From: Sphingobium cyanobacteriorum
GTDB lineage: Bacteria > Pseudomonadota > Alphaproteobacteria > Sphingomonadales > Sphingomonadaceae
Length of the DNA stretch: 64,000 bases
Direction: 5' to 3'
Assembly: GCF_030580935.1 (NCBI RefSeq)
Contig: NZ_JAUQOM010000003.1
Coordinates: forward strand, 350,226-414,225
The notes beneath the pieces were generated by a model. It was not told the origin of the DNA. It made no database searches and saw nothing but the letters and a program-made list of their open reading frames with translations. Both the position numbers and the translations under genes were made by a program. How positions within the stretch are numbered: the stretch's first letter is position 1; every line of letters starts with the position of its first letter. Below are positions 29,154 through 38,037 of the stretch, one piece after another.

Positions 29154-32042
29154 TCAGCGCGCCGCCACCCCTTCCGGCAAAACCACCGCCGACCAGCTTT
29201 TGCCCGGCACCAGATATTTGGCAGCCAGCACCTGCAACTGATCCGGCGTCACCGACAGCATATCCTGCGCCATGCTATTCATCGCGTCGACATAGCGCGG
29301 GTCGTGGGTCGCGCCTTCCATCTGGTTCATCCAGAAGGCGTTGCCGGTGCTGGCCCGCGCCAGCAATTGCTGCATCGGTGCGACGGCCCGCTGCAACTCA
29401 TCGGCGCTGACCGGGGTTTTCGCCAGATCGGCGGCGGTGTCCTTCACCACGCCATAGAAATAGGCGATCCTGTCGGGGCGGACCTGGCTGGTGACAAGGA
29501 TATAGCCGCCACTGTCGTAGGAGAAAGGCCAGTTATTCTGGACATTGGGCGAATAGGCAGCGCCCTCGGTCGATCGCAGCTTGTCGAACAGGCGATCGTT
29601 GAAAATCTGGGTCAGGATTTCAAGCTGGCGTCCTTCTTTCTGCAAGGCGAAGCCACCCGCCGTTGGCCAGGCCATGACCGCCGCCGCCTGTTCCTTGTCG
29701 CCCTTGTGGCGCAGCACCACCGGCGTTTCGACATGGGCAGGGAAACGCATCGCCTTGTTCGCCGCAGGCACCGGGGCATCAGCACGCGGCGGCAACGCGC
29801 CGAAAGTGGCGGCGACCGCCTGGATCGCGTCCTCCGCCTTCACCTGACCGAAAACCTGCACCTCGATCGGGCCGGACGCCAGGATCGGTTCCCATGTCGC
29901 ACGGAAAGATTCCGGCGTCAGCGCGTCGATTTCCGCGCGCGAAGGCGTGCGGAACCGCACGTCCTTGTCATGCAGCAGCCAGTTGAGGTCGCGTCCCAGA
30001 ACGGCATCGGGCGCGCGCGACATGGCATCATAGGCGACCGCAGCGCCTGTTTTGACCCGCGCGATCGGCGCGGGATCCCAGCCGGGCGCGGCCAGCTTGG
30101 CGGCGAACAGGCGAAGCTGATCCTTATAGTCGGCAGGACGCGTCACAACCTGCATCTCGAACGCATCATCGTCCATGCCAAAGCTCATGCCCATCCGCCG
30201 GCCGTTGGTCAGTTCGTCCAGTTCACGCTGGCCCAGCTTGCCGATCCCGCTGGCCACCAGCGCATAGTCGGCGGCCCAGCTCGGCACCGGCGTCGTCGGC
30301 GAAAATGCCTGCTGGCCATGGCCGAAGCGGACGTTGATCCGCACCTTTTCGGTTTCGATGTCATTGGCGAACAGGGTCAGCTTCACCCCGTTGGCGAAGA
30401 TGATCGTTTCCATGCCGGGCAGGCCGATGGGCGTGCGCGACACCACGCTGCCGGCCGGTCCGAACTTGGGCAGGTCGTCCATCGTCACCGGCTTGTCGGC
30501 CAGCCGGACATTCGTCGCAGCCTTGACCGGCGCGGCAACGGCAGCGGCCAGGCGGGCGTCGAGCCCCGGCTGGACCTTGCCCGTCACCAGCAGCGCGCGG
30601 AACACACCGGCGGAAAAGAGCCGACGCGTGGAAGCCAGGATCTTCTGCGGCGTCATCGCCGGCTTGCCCGCCCGGAATATCTCCACCGCTGCCTGCGGGC
30701 TGACCGTGGTTTCACGAATATCGACGGCGCTGACCAGGTCGCTGGCCTGTTTCGATCCCGCCTCTGTATCGCTATTTTCGACCTGGATCGCGAGGGCGGT
30801 GTCCATCTGCGCATATTCGCGGTCGATTTCCACCTGGCTGGGTGGAGCGGCCTTGGCATCCGCGATGATGGCCCGCACATCGCTCAGCGCCTTTTCCCAA
30901 TTGTCGCCGGTCGGCATGATCGTGACAAAGGTGCCATCGACCGATCGACTGACATCCTCCTGCTCGACACCCGCTTGCAGGAAGCTGCCGCCGCTGCGCG
31001 CCGCCTGCTCCAGCCGGCGGCTGACGATCTGCAACGCCAGCATGTCGGTCAGCTTGTCCTGATTGTAGACGATCGTGTCGGCATGGGGTGTCCAGGGCCG
31101 CAGCCAGGCCATGGTGAGGCCGAGCGGCGTGCCCGGTTCCACGACCACGCGGGTCGCCGGCTGTTTGGGGTCGGGCGCGCCGAAATCCGGCAGTGCCGCG
31201 CCCTTGCCCGGCACCGTCCAGGCGCCGAAATGATCCTTGACAAGCTGTTCGGCAACACCCGGATCGATGTCGCCTGCAATCGCGATCACGGCATTTTCCG
31301 GGCGATACCACCGCTGGTGAAAGGCTTCGACCTTGGCCGCCGTCGCCGCATTCAACGTGGCCACCGTGCCGATCGGGCTATGGTCGGCCAAAGGCTGGCC
31401 AGCGAAGAAGTGCAGCCGGCTGGCGTCGGACAGGCGCATCTGGGGGCCGTCACTTTCGCGCCGTTCGGCTAGCACGACGGCGCGTTCGGCCTCCACTGCG
31501 CTGTCGACGATATTGGGATCGGTCATCATGCCGGCCAGAATCTTCATGCTTTCGGCCAGGCCCGCCGGCGTCGCCTGCGGCAGGTCGAGCGCATAGGTCG
31601 TGCCGGTCGGCGTCGTCTGCGCATTGCTGTCGCTGCCGAAGGTGACGCCCAGCCGCTGCCAGATGCGCTTGGATTCGCCGTCGGGCACATGGCGCGAGCC
31701 GCGCATCGAAAGATGTTCGATATAATGGGCATAGCCCAGTTCGTCTGGCCGCTCCATCAGCGATCCGGCATCGATCCGCAGCCGCACCGACACCTGCCCC
31801 GGCGGCACCCCATTGCGGCGCACGGCATAACGCAGGCCGTTGGAAAGCGTGCCGAACCGCCAGGCGGTATCGATCGGCACGTCGCTATTTTCATAGAGCC
31901 AGGGACGCGCCTGCGCCTGTGCCGTCCCCTGCACTGCCGTCGGTGCGACAGTCGTATCGGTTCTGGCTGCGAGCGGCGCACCCGACAGGATCAGGGCAAT
32001 GATGGAAAGCGAAGCGGCCGGATGGCGAAAGGAAAAATGCAT
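29154..32042 (-). CDS. M16 (pitrilysin/insulinase) family zinc metalloprotease
   Basis: A 962-residue secreted protease with an N-terminal signal segment (SLSIIALILSGAPLAA). The inverted zinc motif HxxEH is present as HYIEH at 106-110, with the downstream AVEAERAVVLAERRE supplying the third ligand Glu. A second, catalytically inactive M16 C-terminal domain follows, and two further repeats give the four-domain architecture. It probably degrades peptides in the periplasm. The gene is monocistronic; the helicase terminator lies just upstream. Confidence 0.9.
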   Translation of the reverse strand: MHFSFRHPAASLSIIALILSGAPLAARTDTTVAPTAVQGTAQAQARPWLYENSDVPIDTAWRFGTLSNGLRYAVRRNGVPPGQVSVRLRIDAGSLMERPDELGYAHYIEHLSMRGSRHVPDGESKRIWQRLGVTFGSDSNAQTTPTGTTYALDLPQATPAGLAESMKILAGMMTDPNIVDSAVEAERAVVLAERRESDGPQMRLSDASRLHFFAGQPLADHSPIGTVATLNAATAAKVEAFHQRWYRPENAVIAIAGDIDPGVAEQLVKDHFGAWTVPGKGAALPDFGAPDPKQPATRVVVEPGTPLGLTMAWLRPWTPHADTIVYNQDKLTDMLALQIVSRRLEQAARSGGSFLQAGVEQEDVSRSVDGTFVTIMPTGDNWEKALSDVRAIIADAKAAPPSQVEIDREYAQMDTALAIQVENSDTEAGSKQASDLVSAVDIRETTVSPQAAVEIFRAGKPAMTPQKILASTRRLFSAGVFRALLVTGKVQPGLDARLAAAVAAPVKAATNVRLADKPVTMDDLPKFGPAGSVVSRTPIGLPGMETIIFANGVKLTLFANDIETEKVRINVRFGHGQQAFSPTTPVPSWAADYALVASGIGKLGQRELDELTNGRRMGMSFGMDDDAFEMQVVTRPADYKDQLRLFAAKLAAPGWDPAPIARVKTGAAVAYDAMSRAPDAVLGRDLNWLLHDKDVRFRTPSRAEIDALTPESFRATWEPILASGPIEVQVFGQVKAEDAIQAVAATFGALPPRADAPVPAANKAMRFPAHVETPVVLRHKGDKEQAAAVMAWPTAGGFALQKEGRQLEILTQIFNDRLFDKLRSTEGAAYSPNVQNNWPFSYDSGGYILVTSQVRPDRIAYFYGVVKDTAADLAKTPVSADELQRAVAPMQQLLARASTGNAFWMNQMEGATHDPRYVDAMNSMAQDMLSVTPDQLQVLAAKYLVPGKSWSAVVLPEGVAAR

Positions 32043-32090
32043 AGGCGAAGGAGCCTAACGGCATTTTCCTGAATGACCACTGACAAAAGA

Positions 32091-32118
32091 GAAGGGCGCG
32101 TGTCGCCACGCGCCCTTC
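32091..32118 (-). terminator. rho-independent terminator after the DEAD-box helicase gene
   Basis: A perfect 12-bp stem (GAAGGGCGCGTG with CACGCGCCCTTC, 4-nt loop) is followed on the minus strand by TCTTTTGTCA. It lies 49 nt downstream of the helicase stop and upstream of the protease gene. Confidence 0.8.
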
Positions 32119-32166
32119 GTCAGATCCTTGGGACGGGACAAAGCCACTGCGCCCCGTCATGGCCCG

Positions 32167-33552
32167 TCAGCGCGGAGCGCCGGTGCGCTGGACCGCTCCC
32201 TTGTGCGCACCCACACCGTTGCGACCGCGTCCCCGGCCACGGAAGGGCTTCTTCTCGCCCCCTTCCGCGTCCGTGCGATGCGCCCGGTCAGGCACGCCGC
32301 GCTGCTGCTTCTGGCCGTCCTGGTAGCGGCGCTGCCCTTCGGCGCGCTTGGCCTGGTGCGCGGGCGACTGGCTCGGTCCCTTCTTGGGCGCGGCCGGCTT
32401 GGGCAGGTTGCGCACCGCTTCCATGAAATTCTCCGGCAGCGGCGCGATGTCGAGCTTCACGCGCGTCGCCTTCTCGATCGCTTTCAGGAAGGGCCGTTCA
32501 TCGTCCGCCACGAAGCTGATCGCCACGCCCTCCGCTCCCGCACGCGCCGTCCGCCCGATGCGGTGGACATATTGTTCGGGCACGTTGGGGATTTCGAAGT
32601 TGATGACATGGCTGACGCCCGAAACGTCGATGCCGCGCGCAGCGATATCGGTCGCGACCAGCAGCTTGACCTTGCCTTGGCGGAACGCCTGAAGCGCGGT
32701 GGTGCGCTGGCCCTGGCTCTTGTTGCCATGGATGGCGAAAGCGTCGATGCCCGCGCCTTCCAGGAAGCGCACGACCCGGTCCGCACCATGCTTGGTGCGG
32801 GTAAAGATCAGCGCGCGGTCGATATCCTCGGTCTTGAGCACGATGTGCAGCAGCGCCTGCTTTTCCGCCTGATTCACGAAAGTCGCCTGCTGGCGCACGC
32901 GCTCGGCCGTGGTCGATTGCGGCGCGACGCTGACCTTGACCGGATCGTTCAGGAACTGCGCGGCAAGCGCCTCGATCTCCTTGGGCATGGTGGCCGAGAA
33001 GAAGAGGTTCTGGCGGCCCTGCGGCAACATCTTGGCGACGCGCTTCAGGGGATGGATGAAGCCCATGTCCATCATCTGGTCGGCTTCGTCGAGGACGAAG
33101 ATTTCCGTGTGGCTGATGGTGAGGGCGCGCTGGTCGATCAGGTCGAGCAGACGGCCCGGCGTCGCGACGACGATATCGACACCCTGCGACAGCGCGCGGA
33201 TCTGCTTGTTGATCGGCACGCCGCCAAACACGGTTTCAACCGACAGCTTGAGGAAACGGCCATAGTCGCGGAAGCTCTGCGCGATCTGCGCCGCCAGTTC
33301 GCGGGTCGGGGCCAGCACCAGCATCCGGCAACCCTTGATCGGCGTCACCTTGGGATTGCGGGCGAAATAGTCGAGGCTGGGCAGCGCGAAGGCGGCCGTC
33401 TTGCCGGTGCCGGTCTGGGCGATGCCGCACAGGTCGCGGCCTTCCAGCAGGACGGGAATCGCCTTTTGCTGGATCGGTGTGGGAACAACGTAATTTTTGG
33501 AGGCGAGCGCCTTCATGATCGGCTCAGCCAGACCAAGTTCATTGAATTGCAT
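32167..33552 (-). CDS. rhlE: DEAD-box ATP-dependent RNA helicase (RhlE-like)
   Basis: A 461-residue helicase with the full motif series: Q motif (FNELGLAEPIMKALASKNYVVPTPIQ), Walker A AQTGTGKT, PTRELAAQI, TPGRLLD, DEAD in VLDEADQMMD, SAT, ATDIAARGIDV and HRIGRTARAG. The C-terminal ~90 residues are a basic, Arg/Gly-rich, low-complexity tail typical of RhlE-type RNA binders. Its role is in rRNA/mRNA remodelling and ribosome assembly. A nearly 300-nt upstream region suggests a long regulated leader, as in many cold-responsive helicases. That is inference. Confidence 0.92.
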   Translation of the reverse strand: MQFNELGLAEPIMKALASKNYVVPTPIQQKAIPVLLEGRDLCGIAQTGTGKTAAFALPSLDYFARNPKVTPIKGCRMLVLAPTRELAAQIAQSFRDYGRFLKLSVETVFGGVPINKQIRALSQGVDIVVATPGRLLDLIDQRALTISHTEIFVLDEADQMMDMGFIHPLKRVAKMLPQGRQNLFFSATMPKEIEALAAQFLNDPVKVSVAPQSTTAERVRQQATFVNQAEKQALLHIVLKTEDIDRALIFTRTKHGADRVVRFLEGAGIDAFAIHGNKSQGQRTTALQAFRQGKVKLLVATDIAARGIDVSGVSHVINFEIPNVPEQYVHRIGRTARAGAEGVAISFVADDERPFLKAIEKATRVKLDIAPLPENFMEAVRNLPKPAAPKKGPSQSPAHQAKRAEGQRRYQDGQKQQRGVPDRAHRTDAEGGEKKPFRGRGRGRNGVGAHKGAVQRTGAPR

Positions 33553-33850
33553 TAGAAAAACTCACAAGTCGGCCATGCGCCAACTTGCTCTGCGGACGCA
33601 GGAAGGGCGCGAGGCGGGTTACGAAACGACCCGCGTGAAAAGGGAAGCCTCAAGCTTGGCGCAGACTGTCATTGGCCGGTCCGTGGTCCTCGCCTGACCA
33701 GAATGGTCAATTGGGATTGCGGACGATCACGCTGCCAATCGCTGGGGGTCACAAGGACCATCTGCTGCGCTGCGGCGCATATGGAGGAAGCGCAGGCAAA
33801 AAGCAAGCAGCCCCGCTTTTCAGCCGGGCCGCCTTGTCAGGCACGGGGAA
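33553..33850. other. intergenic region, likely rhlE promoter and leader
   Basis: About 300 bp between rhlE and the flavin-binding-type gene, with no supported coding frame. It contains a perfect inverted repeat TGACCA-GAA-TGGTCA at 33695-33709 and a hairpin-capable GCGGGT...ACCCGC nearer rhlE. These would lie in the promoter or 5' leader of rhlE. Confidence 0.4.
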
Positions 33851-34321
33851 TCAGAGCGCGATTTCGGCGTGCTTGCCCTGCATTTCGCTGCGCACGTCTC
33901 CGCCAAACAACATCTTGAACACGCCCGTGATCGACATGTCCGCGCGCCAGATTTCCGCAACGCCAAGGTCAAAGCGCAACATCAGCAGATTGGGATCACT
34001 CCGCCCGCCGGGATACCATGCCTCAACCTGCTTGGACCAGTAGCGGTCGATCACGGCCGGATCGCTTTCGGTCGCCAGCGTTCCTTCGATACAGGCGAAC
34101 AGATTATGATCCTTCGCCACGAACTGCGCCATCGCCGGTCCACCGTGCGCCAGGCGATTATCCTTGGCCGTATAGAACCAGAAGCAATGATTGGCATGGG
34201 GGTCGAGTTGCGCCGTCATGGGCAGGCTATGCTCGGCACCGCCTTGCAAGCCGACCATCAGGAACGGGCTGGCCGACAGGTCAGCCCAGAAGCGGTCACG
34301 AATGTCGGCAGTGTCAGTCAT
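33851..34321 (-). CDS. pyridoxamine 5'-phosphate oxidase-like (general stress protein 26) family protein
   Basis: A 156-residue split-barrel protein. The pattern RFWADLSASPFLMVGLQG, then PMTAQLDPHANHCFWFYTAKDNRLAH and EIWRADMSITGVFKMLFGG, matches the GSP26-like branch of FMN-binding PPOX-fold proteins. These bind flavin; the reaction is generally unproven. The ATG at 34321 has an AGGAG 8 nt upstream. It is divergent from nfu, with starts ~96 nt apart. Confidence 0.8.
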   Translation of the reverse strand: MTDTADIRDRFWADLSASPFLMVGLQGGAEHSLPMTAQLDPHANHCFWFYTAKDNRLAHGGPAMAQFVAKDHNLFACIEGTLATESDPAVIDRYWSKQVEAWYPGGRSDPNLLMLRFDLGVAEIWRADMSITGVFKMLFGGDVRSEMQGKHAEIAL

Positions 34322-34417
34322 ATTCCATTCTCCTCTGGCTTTTCCTTTCAATCGCCGGGCGTGGATGAAGTTCCCGAAACGCTTGATCTTCCGCGTGACC
34401 ATCGCCACATGGACGCC

Positions 34418-34993
34418 ATGTTGATCGAGACAGAACTGACGCCCAACCCGGCGACCATCAAATTCCTTCCCGGCCGCGCGGTCATGGGTGCAGGAACGCG
34501 CGATTTCGCTTCGCCTGAGGAAGCCGAAGCATCCCCGCTGGCCGACGCCTTATTCGGTCTGGGCGATGTTACCGGCGTGTTTTTCGGCAGCAATTTCGTT
34601 TCGGTGACGATCGCGCCGGGATCGCAATGGTCCGATGTGAAGCCCGATGTGCTGGCCACGCTGCTGGACCATTTTTCCGCCAACATGCCGCTGTTCGCGC
34701 CGGGAAGCGCCGCCGGCATCACCGTCCCGGCCGAGGCTGAAGATTTTGCAGACGATCCGCAAGACGCCGAAATCGTCGAACAGATTCGTGAACTGATCGA
34801 CACCCGCGTGCGCCCGGCAGTGGCCAATGACGGCGGCGACATCATCTATCGCGGTTTTGACAAGGGCACGGTCTATCTGAAAATGCAGGGTGCCTGTTCC
34901 GGCTGCCCTTCTTCTTCCGCCACGCTCAAGAACGGGATCGAGCAACTGCTCAAACATTATGTTCCCGAAGTGACCGAGGTTCGCGCGGTCTGA
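34418..34993 (+). CDS. nfuA: NifU-like Fe-S cluster carrier (Nfu family)
   Basis: A 191-residue Nfu protein that delivers Fe-S clusters to apo-proteins. The N-terminal Nfu_N domain (MLIETELTPNPATIKFLPG) is followed by a C-terminal NifU domain with the cluster-binding CSGCPSS motif (MQGACSGCPSSSATLKNGIE). ATG at 34418 is taken because family members start at this point; an in-frame ATG lies three codons upstream. It stands before tsaB in an order common in alphaproteobacteria. Confidence 0.9.
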   Translation: MLIETELTPNPATIKFLPGRAVMGAGTRDFASPEEAEASPLADALFGLGDVTGVFFGSNFVSVTIAPGSQWSDVKPDVLATLLDHFSANMPLFAPGSAAGITVPAEAEDFADDPQDAEIVEQIRELIDTRVRPAVANDGGDIIYRGFDKGTVYLKMQGACSGCPSSSATLKNGIEQLLKHYVPEVTEVRAV

Positions 34994-35078
34994 ACAAAGG
35001 TCGGCATTTGCAAATCCGGGCGGATCGATTAACCGCAAAGAGACTCCGCATCCTGTGGAGGCTTGATGGGAGTATCGC

Positions 35079-35705
35079 TTGCGCCTTCTGGTGATCGACA
35101 CCGCGACACAGGCTTTGTCCGTTGCATTGCTGGACGATGGAAAGCCGGTCGGACAGTTTCATGAAATCGTCGGACGCGGCCATGCAGAGGCGCTTTTGCC
35201 CGCCATCGCCGCCCTGCCCGATGGCGGCAAAGCCGATTCGATTGCGGTCGATGTCGGCCCCGGCAGCTTCACTGGCGTGCGGATCGGCATCGCTGCGGCC
35301 CGTGCCTTGGCGCTCGCCTGGCGAATCCCGGTCCATGGCTATAGCACCCCGTCACTGATCGCGGCCAAGGCGGCGCAGGATCACCCCGGCGGTCCCATTG
35401 CCGTCACCATCACCGGCGGCCATGGCGAATTGTTCTGGCAATGTTTCGAGGCGGATGGACGCACGGCGATCAGCGCGATCGCTTCGACGCCGATCGCGCT
35501 GCTGGCGCAGAAACTGGATGCCTCGCTTTTCTATGGCACCGGCGGGGAGGCCCTGGTCACGGCGCGCGGCGAAGGCGCTGCGGTCAATCTCTACCCCGAT
35601 GCCGCCGACTATCCGCTGATAGCCGACCTGCCTTCGTTGCCGCCCAGCCCGATCTACGGCCGGGATGCCGATGCCATGACGATGGCGGAGCGTGCCGCAT
35701 CATGA
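35079..35705 (+). CDS. tsaB: tRNA threonylcarbamoyladenosine biosynthesis protein TsaB
   Basis: A 208-residue ASKHA-fold protein; with TsaD and TsaE it makes the t6A37 modification of ANN-decoding tRNAs. Motifs: LLVIDTATQALSVAL, then VDVGPGSFTGVRIGIAAARALA. The most likely start is TTG at 35079, with GGGAG 6 nt upstream; a GTG four codons later is possible. The stop overlaps the rimI start (ATGA). Confidence 0.92.
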   Translation: MRLLVIDTATQALSVALLDDGKPVGQFHEIVGRGHAEALLPAIAALPDGGKADSIAVDVGPGSFTGVRIGIAAARALALAWRIPVHGYSTPSLIAAKAAQDHPGGPIAVTITGGHGELFWQCFEADGRTAISAIASTPIALLAQKLDASLFYGTGGEALVTARGEGAAVNLYPDAADYPLIADLPSLPPSPIYGRDADAMTMAERAAS

Positions 35706-36181
35706 TGGCGGGCGTCGCTCTTGAAACCTATAACCAGGTGGAGCGCAACGCGCTGGCCGACGCTATGGAGGTGATGGTCCGCGCCTTCGATCCGGCCTTT
35801 GGCGAAGCCTGGACCCTGCCGCAACTGTCCGGCGTCATGACTATGCCGGGCACCTGGCTGACCATCGCCCGGCTGGATGCCGCGCCGCTGGGCTTCGCGC
35901 TGGTCCGGTCGGTGCTGGACGAATGCGAATTGCTGCTCCTGGCGGTCGCGCCGCTCTGGCGCGGGCGCGGGATCGGCGAAATGCTTTTGCACGACAGCCT
36001 GCGCACGGCGCGACGCAGGGGAATCACGTCGATGAATCTGGAAGTGCGTTCCACCAACAATGCAATCCGTCTTTATGAGAAAAGCGGCTTTGAATATGTA
36101 CATCGCCGCCCCGGTTACTATCGGGGCAATGACGGACAACTTCATGATGCGCTGAGTTTTCGCATCGACATGCTGCCCTGA
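35702..36181 (+). CDS. rimI: ribosomal protein S18-alanine N-acetyltransferase RimI
   Basis: A 159-residue GNAT acetyltransferase. The acetyl-CoA binding site is LLLLAVAPLWRGRGIGEMLLHDSL (Q/R-x-x-G-x-G/A type), followed by LEVRSTNNAIRLYEKSGFEYVHRRPGYY, which is diagnostic for RimI. It overlaps tsaB by 4 nt; the pairing tsaB-rimI is widespread. Start at 35702; a second ATG follows directly. Confidence 0.9.
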   Translation: MMAGVALETYNQVERNALADAMEVMVRAFDPAFGEAWTLPQLSGVMTMPGTWLTIARLDAAPLGFALVRSVLDECELLLLAVAPLWRGRGIGEMLLHDSLRTARRRGITSMNLEVRSTNNAIRLYEKSGFEYVHRRPGYYRGNDGQLHDALSFRIDMLP

Positions 36182-36294
36182 CACAATAGGCGCTTGCGCA
36201 AGTCACCGGCAAGGTCTAGCGGTTACGCACCGCTCCTGAAACGAATTTCCTAGGGCGGGTCGCACTACATATAGCCTTCGTAGGAAACAAAAAA

Positions 36295-36717
36295 ATGGAA
36301 ACCGAATCGGCCCAGAGCGAACTGCTCATTACTTTGACGTCCGACATTGTTGCCGCACATGTCTCCAACAACAGCGTCTCCGTTTCTGATGTGTCCGCAC
36401 TGATCCAGAATGTGCACGCCGCGCTATCGGGCCTCAGCCAGCCCGTGCCTGCGCCGGAAGTGAAGCCGGAACCGGCCGTATCGGTTCGTTCCTCGATCAA
36501 GCCCGACTTCATCATCTGCCTGGAAGACGGCAAGAAACTGAAGATGCTCAAGCGCCACCTGATGACGCATTATCAGATGACGCCGGACGATTATCGCGCC
36601 AAGTGGGGCCTGCCCGCAGACTATCCGATGGTCGCCCCCAACTATGCCGAACAGCGCCGCAACCTGGCGAAGAAGATCGGTCTGGGCACCAAGCGCCGTC
36701 GCGTCCGCGCCAAGTAA
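36295..36717 (+). CDS. mucR: MucR/Ros family transcriptional regulator
   Basis: A 140-residue prokaryotic zinc-finger-type regulator. The core DFIICLEDGKKLKMLKRHLM followed by THYQMTPDDYRAKWGLP is characteristic. In the zinc site the usual second Cys is Asp: Cys75-x2-Asp78-x9-His88-x3-His92. Such CDHH variants are known in some Ros/MucR homologues. The basic C-terminus (KRRRVRAK) helps DNA binding. The family acts as global, H-NS-like regulators of envelope, exopolysaccharide and cell-cycle genes in alphaproteobacteria. Confidence 0.9.
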   Translation: METESAQSELLITLTSDIVAAHVSNNSVSVSDVSALIQNVHAALSGLSQPVPAPEVKPEPAVSVRSSIKPDFIICLEDGKKLKMLKRHLMTHYQMTPDDYRAKWGLPADYPMVAPNYAEQRRNLAKKIGLGTKRRRVRAK

Positions 36718-36747
36718 CAACCGGCAACGATCCAAAGTCGTTCATGC

Positions 36748-36774
36748 AAGGGGTGCGTCATCGACGCGCCCCTT
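36748..36774 (+). terminator. possible terminator after mucR
   Basis: A 12-bp stem with one G-T pair (AAGGGGTGCGTC with GACGCGCCCCTT, 3-nt loop) lies 30 nt after the mucR stop. The T tract is short (TTT), so termination may be partial before fur. Confidence 0.5.
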
Positions 36775-36840
36775 TCCTGCATGGATAAAAGCCGCTAGGC
36801 TTTGCCTGACCCGTCGCCCTACTTCATCAAGCGAGCCTGC

Positions 36841-37263
36841 ATGAACCGCAAAATCGACGTCGAAGCCCTGTGCCATGAAAAAGGGCTGCGCATCACCGAA
36901 CAGCGTCGTGTGATCGCCCAGGTTCTGAGCGACGCCATCGACCATCCCGATGTCGAGGAACTGCACAAGCGCGCTGCCGCCATCGATCCGGGCATATCCA
37001 TCGCCACGGTATATCGTACGGTACGCCTGTTCGAGGAAGCCGGCATCCTGGAACGGCATGATTTCGGTGACGGTCGCGCCCGTTACGAGGCCGCCCCCGA
37101 ATCGCATCATGACCATCTGATCGATGTCGAAACCGGCAATGTCATCGAATTTGTCGACCCGGAACTTGAACAGCTTCAGAAACAGATCGCCGAAAAACTG
37201 GGCTTTCGCCTGGTCGATCATCGCATGGAACTGTACGGCGTCGCGCTCGACCGCAAGAATTGA
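36841..37263 (+). CDS. fur: Fur family ferric uptake regulator
   Basis: A 140-residue Fur-like metalloregulator. The winged HTH (LRITEQRRVIAQVLSDAIDHPDVEELHKRA...ISIATVYRTVRLFEEAGIL) is followed by the metal-binding ESHHDHLIDVETGNVIEF (HHDH at 89-92). It lacks the C-terminal CxxC pairs of E. coli Fur, as is usual for alphaproteobacterial Fur/Mur. The family controls iron or manganese homeostasis; which metal cannot be decided here. It precedes plsC and miaB closely. Confidence 0.9.
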   Translation: MNRKIDVEALCHEKGLRITEQRRVIAQVLSDAIDHPDVEELHKRAAAIDPGISIATVYRTVRLFEEAGILERHDFGDGRARYEAAPESHHDHLIDVETGNVIEFVDPELEQLQKQIAEKLGFRLVDHRMELYGVALDRKN

Positions 37264-37269
37264 TCCGCT

Positions 37270-38028
37270 TTGGCCAGCATCCGTCGCCTGTTACGGATCG
37301 GCGCGCTGGTCGGCGGCCTGCTGGCCTGCCTGATCCCGCATCTCGTCTGGCGCGCCTGCCGCCGCCGCTCGCCCTGGCCGCCCCGCTTTCTGGCGCTGGC
37401 GGCCCGGTCTGTCGGGGCAAGGGTTCGGATTGAGGGACGCCCATGGCATGGCGACATGTTCCTGCTCGCCAACCATATAAGCTGGATCGACATATTGGCG
37501 CTGGGCGGCGCGACCGGCGCCGCTTTCGTGGCCCATGACGGCATCGCGCGCTGGCCGGTCATCGGCTGGCTGGCGGCGCAGAACAATACGCTGTTCGTCT
37601 CGCGCGAGCGGCGCGGCGCGCTGTCGGGCCAATTGCAGGCGTTGCGCACGGCGATGCTGGGGCATCAGCCGGTGGCGCTCTTCCCCGAAGGCACCACCAG
37701 CGACGGCAGCGCTCTGCTGCCCTTCAAGCCGTCACTGCTCGCCGTGCTGCTGCCGCCACCGCGCGCAGTCATGATCCAGCCGGTCCATATCGACTATGGT
37801 GCGGCGACCGCAGACATCGCCTGGCATGGCGATGAGCCGGCAGGAACAAACGCCTGGCGCATCCTTGGCCGCGCGGGGCCACTGCCCGTCACGATCCGCT
37901 TTCTCGAACCGTTCGATCCCGCCGACTGCGCCGATCGCAAGGCGATTGCCGCGATCGCGCATAATCGCATCGCACAAAGCGTTGCGGCGCAACAGCGCCC
38001 TTCCGCTTCGGCGATCGCGCCTGTATAG
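37270..38028 (+). CDS. plsC: 1-acyl-sn-glycerol-3-phosphate acyltransferase-like protein
   Basis: A ~252-residue membrane-associated PlsC-family acyltransferase. There is an N-terminal hydrophobic segment (LLRIGALVGGLLACLIPHLVW), the catalytic NHISWIDI (NHxxxxD) and the glycerol-phosphate binding FPEGTTSDGS. It acylates a lysophospholipid or related acceptor at the inner membrane. The start is uncertain: TTG at 37270 is chosen because it is 6 nt after fur and covers the membrane segment. Location between fur and miaB is conserved in relatives. Confidence 0.85.
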   Translation: MASIRRLLRIGALVGGLLACLIPHLVWRACRRRSPWPPRFLALAARSVGARVRIEGRPWHGDMFLLANHISWIDILALGGATGAAFVAHDGIARWPVIGWLAAQNNTLFVSRERRGALSGQLQALRTAMLGHQPVALFPEGTTSDGSALLPFKPSLLAVLLPPPRAVMIQPVHIDYGAATADIAWHGDEPAGTNAWRILGRAGPLPVTIRFLEPFDPADCADRKAIAAIAHNRIAQSVAAQQRPSASAIAPV

Positions 38029-38037
38029 CTGGACGGC

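Noticed and set aside
36218..36234. AGCGGT-TACGC-ACCGCT hairpin after rimI as a terminator
   Set aside because: The stem is good but no T tract follows on either strand; it may be a mucR operator, but evidence is too thin to list.
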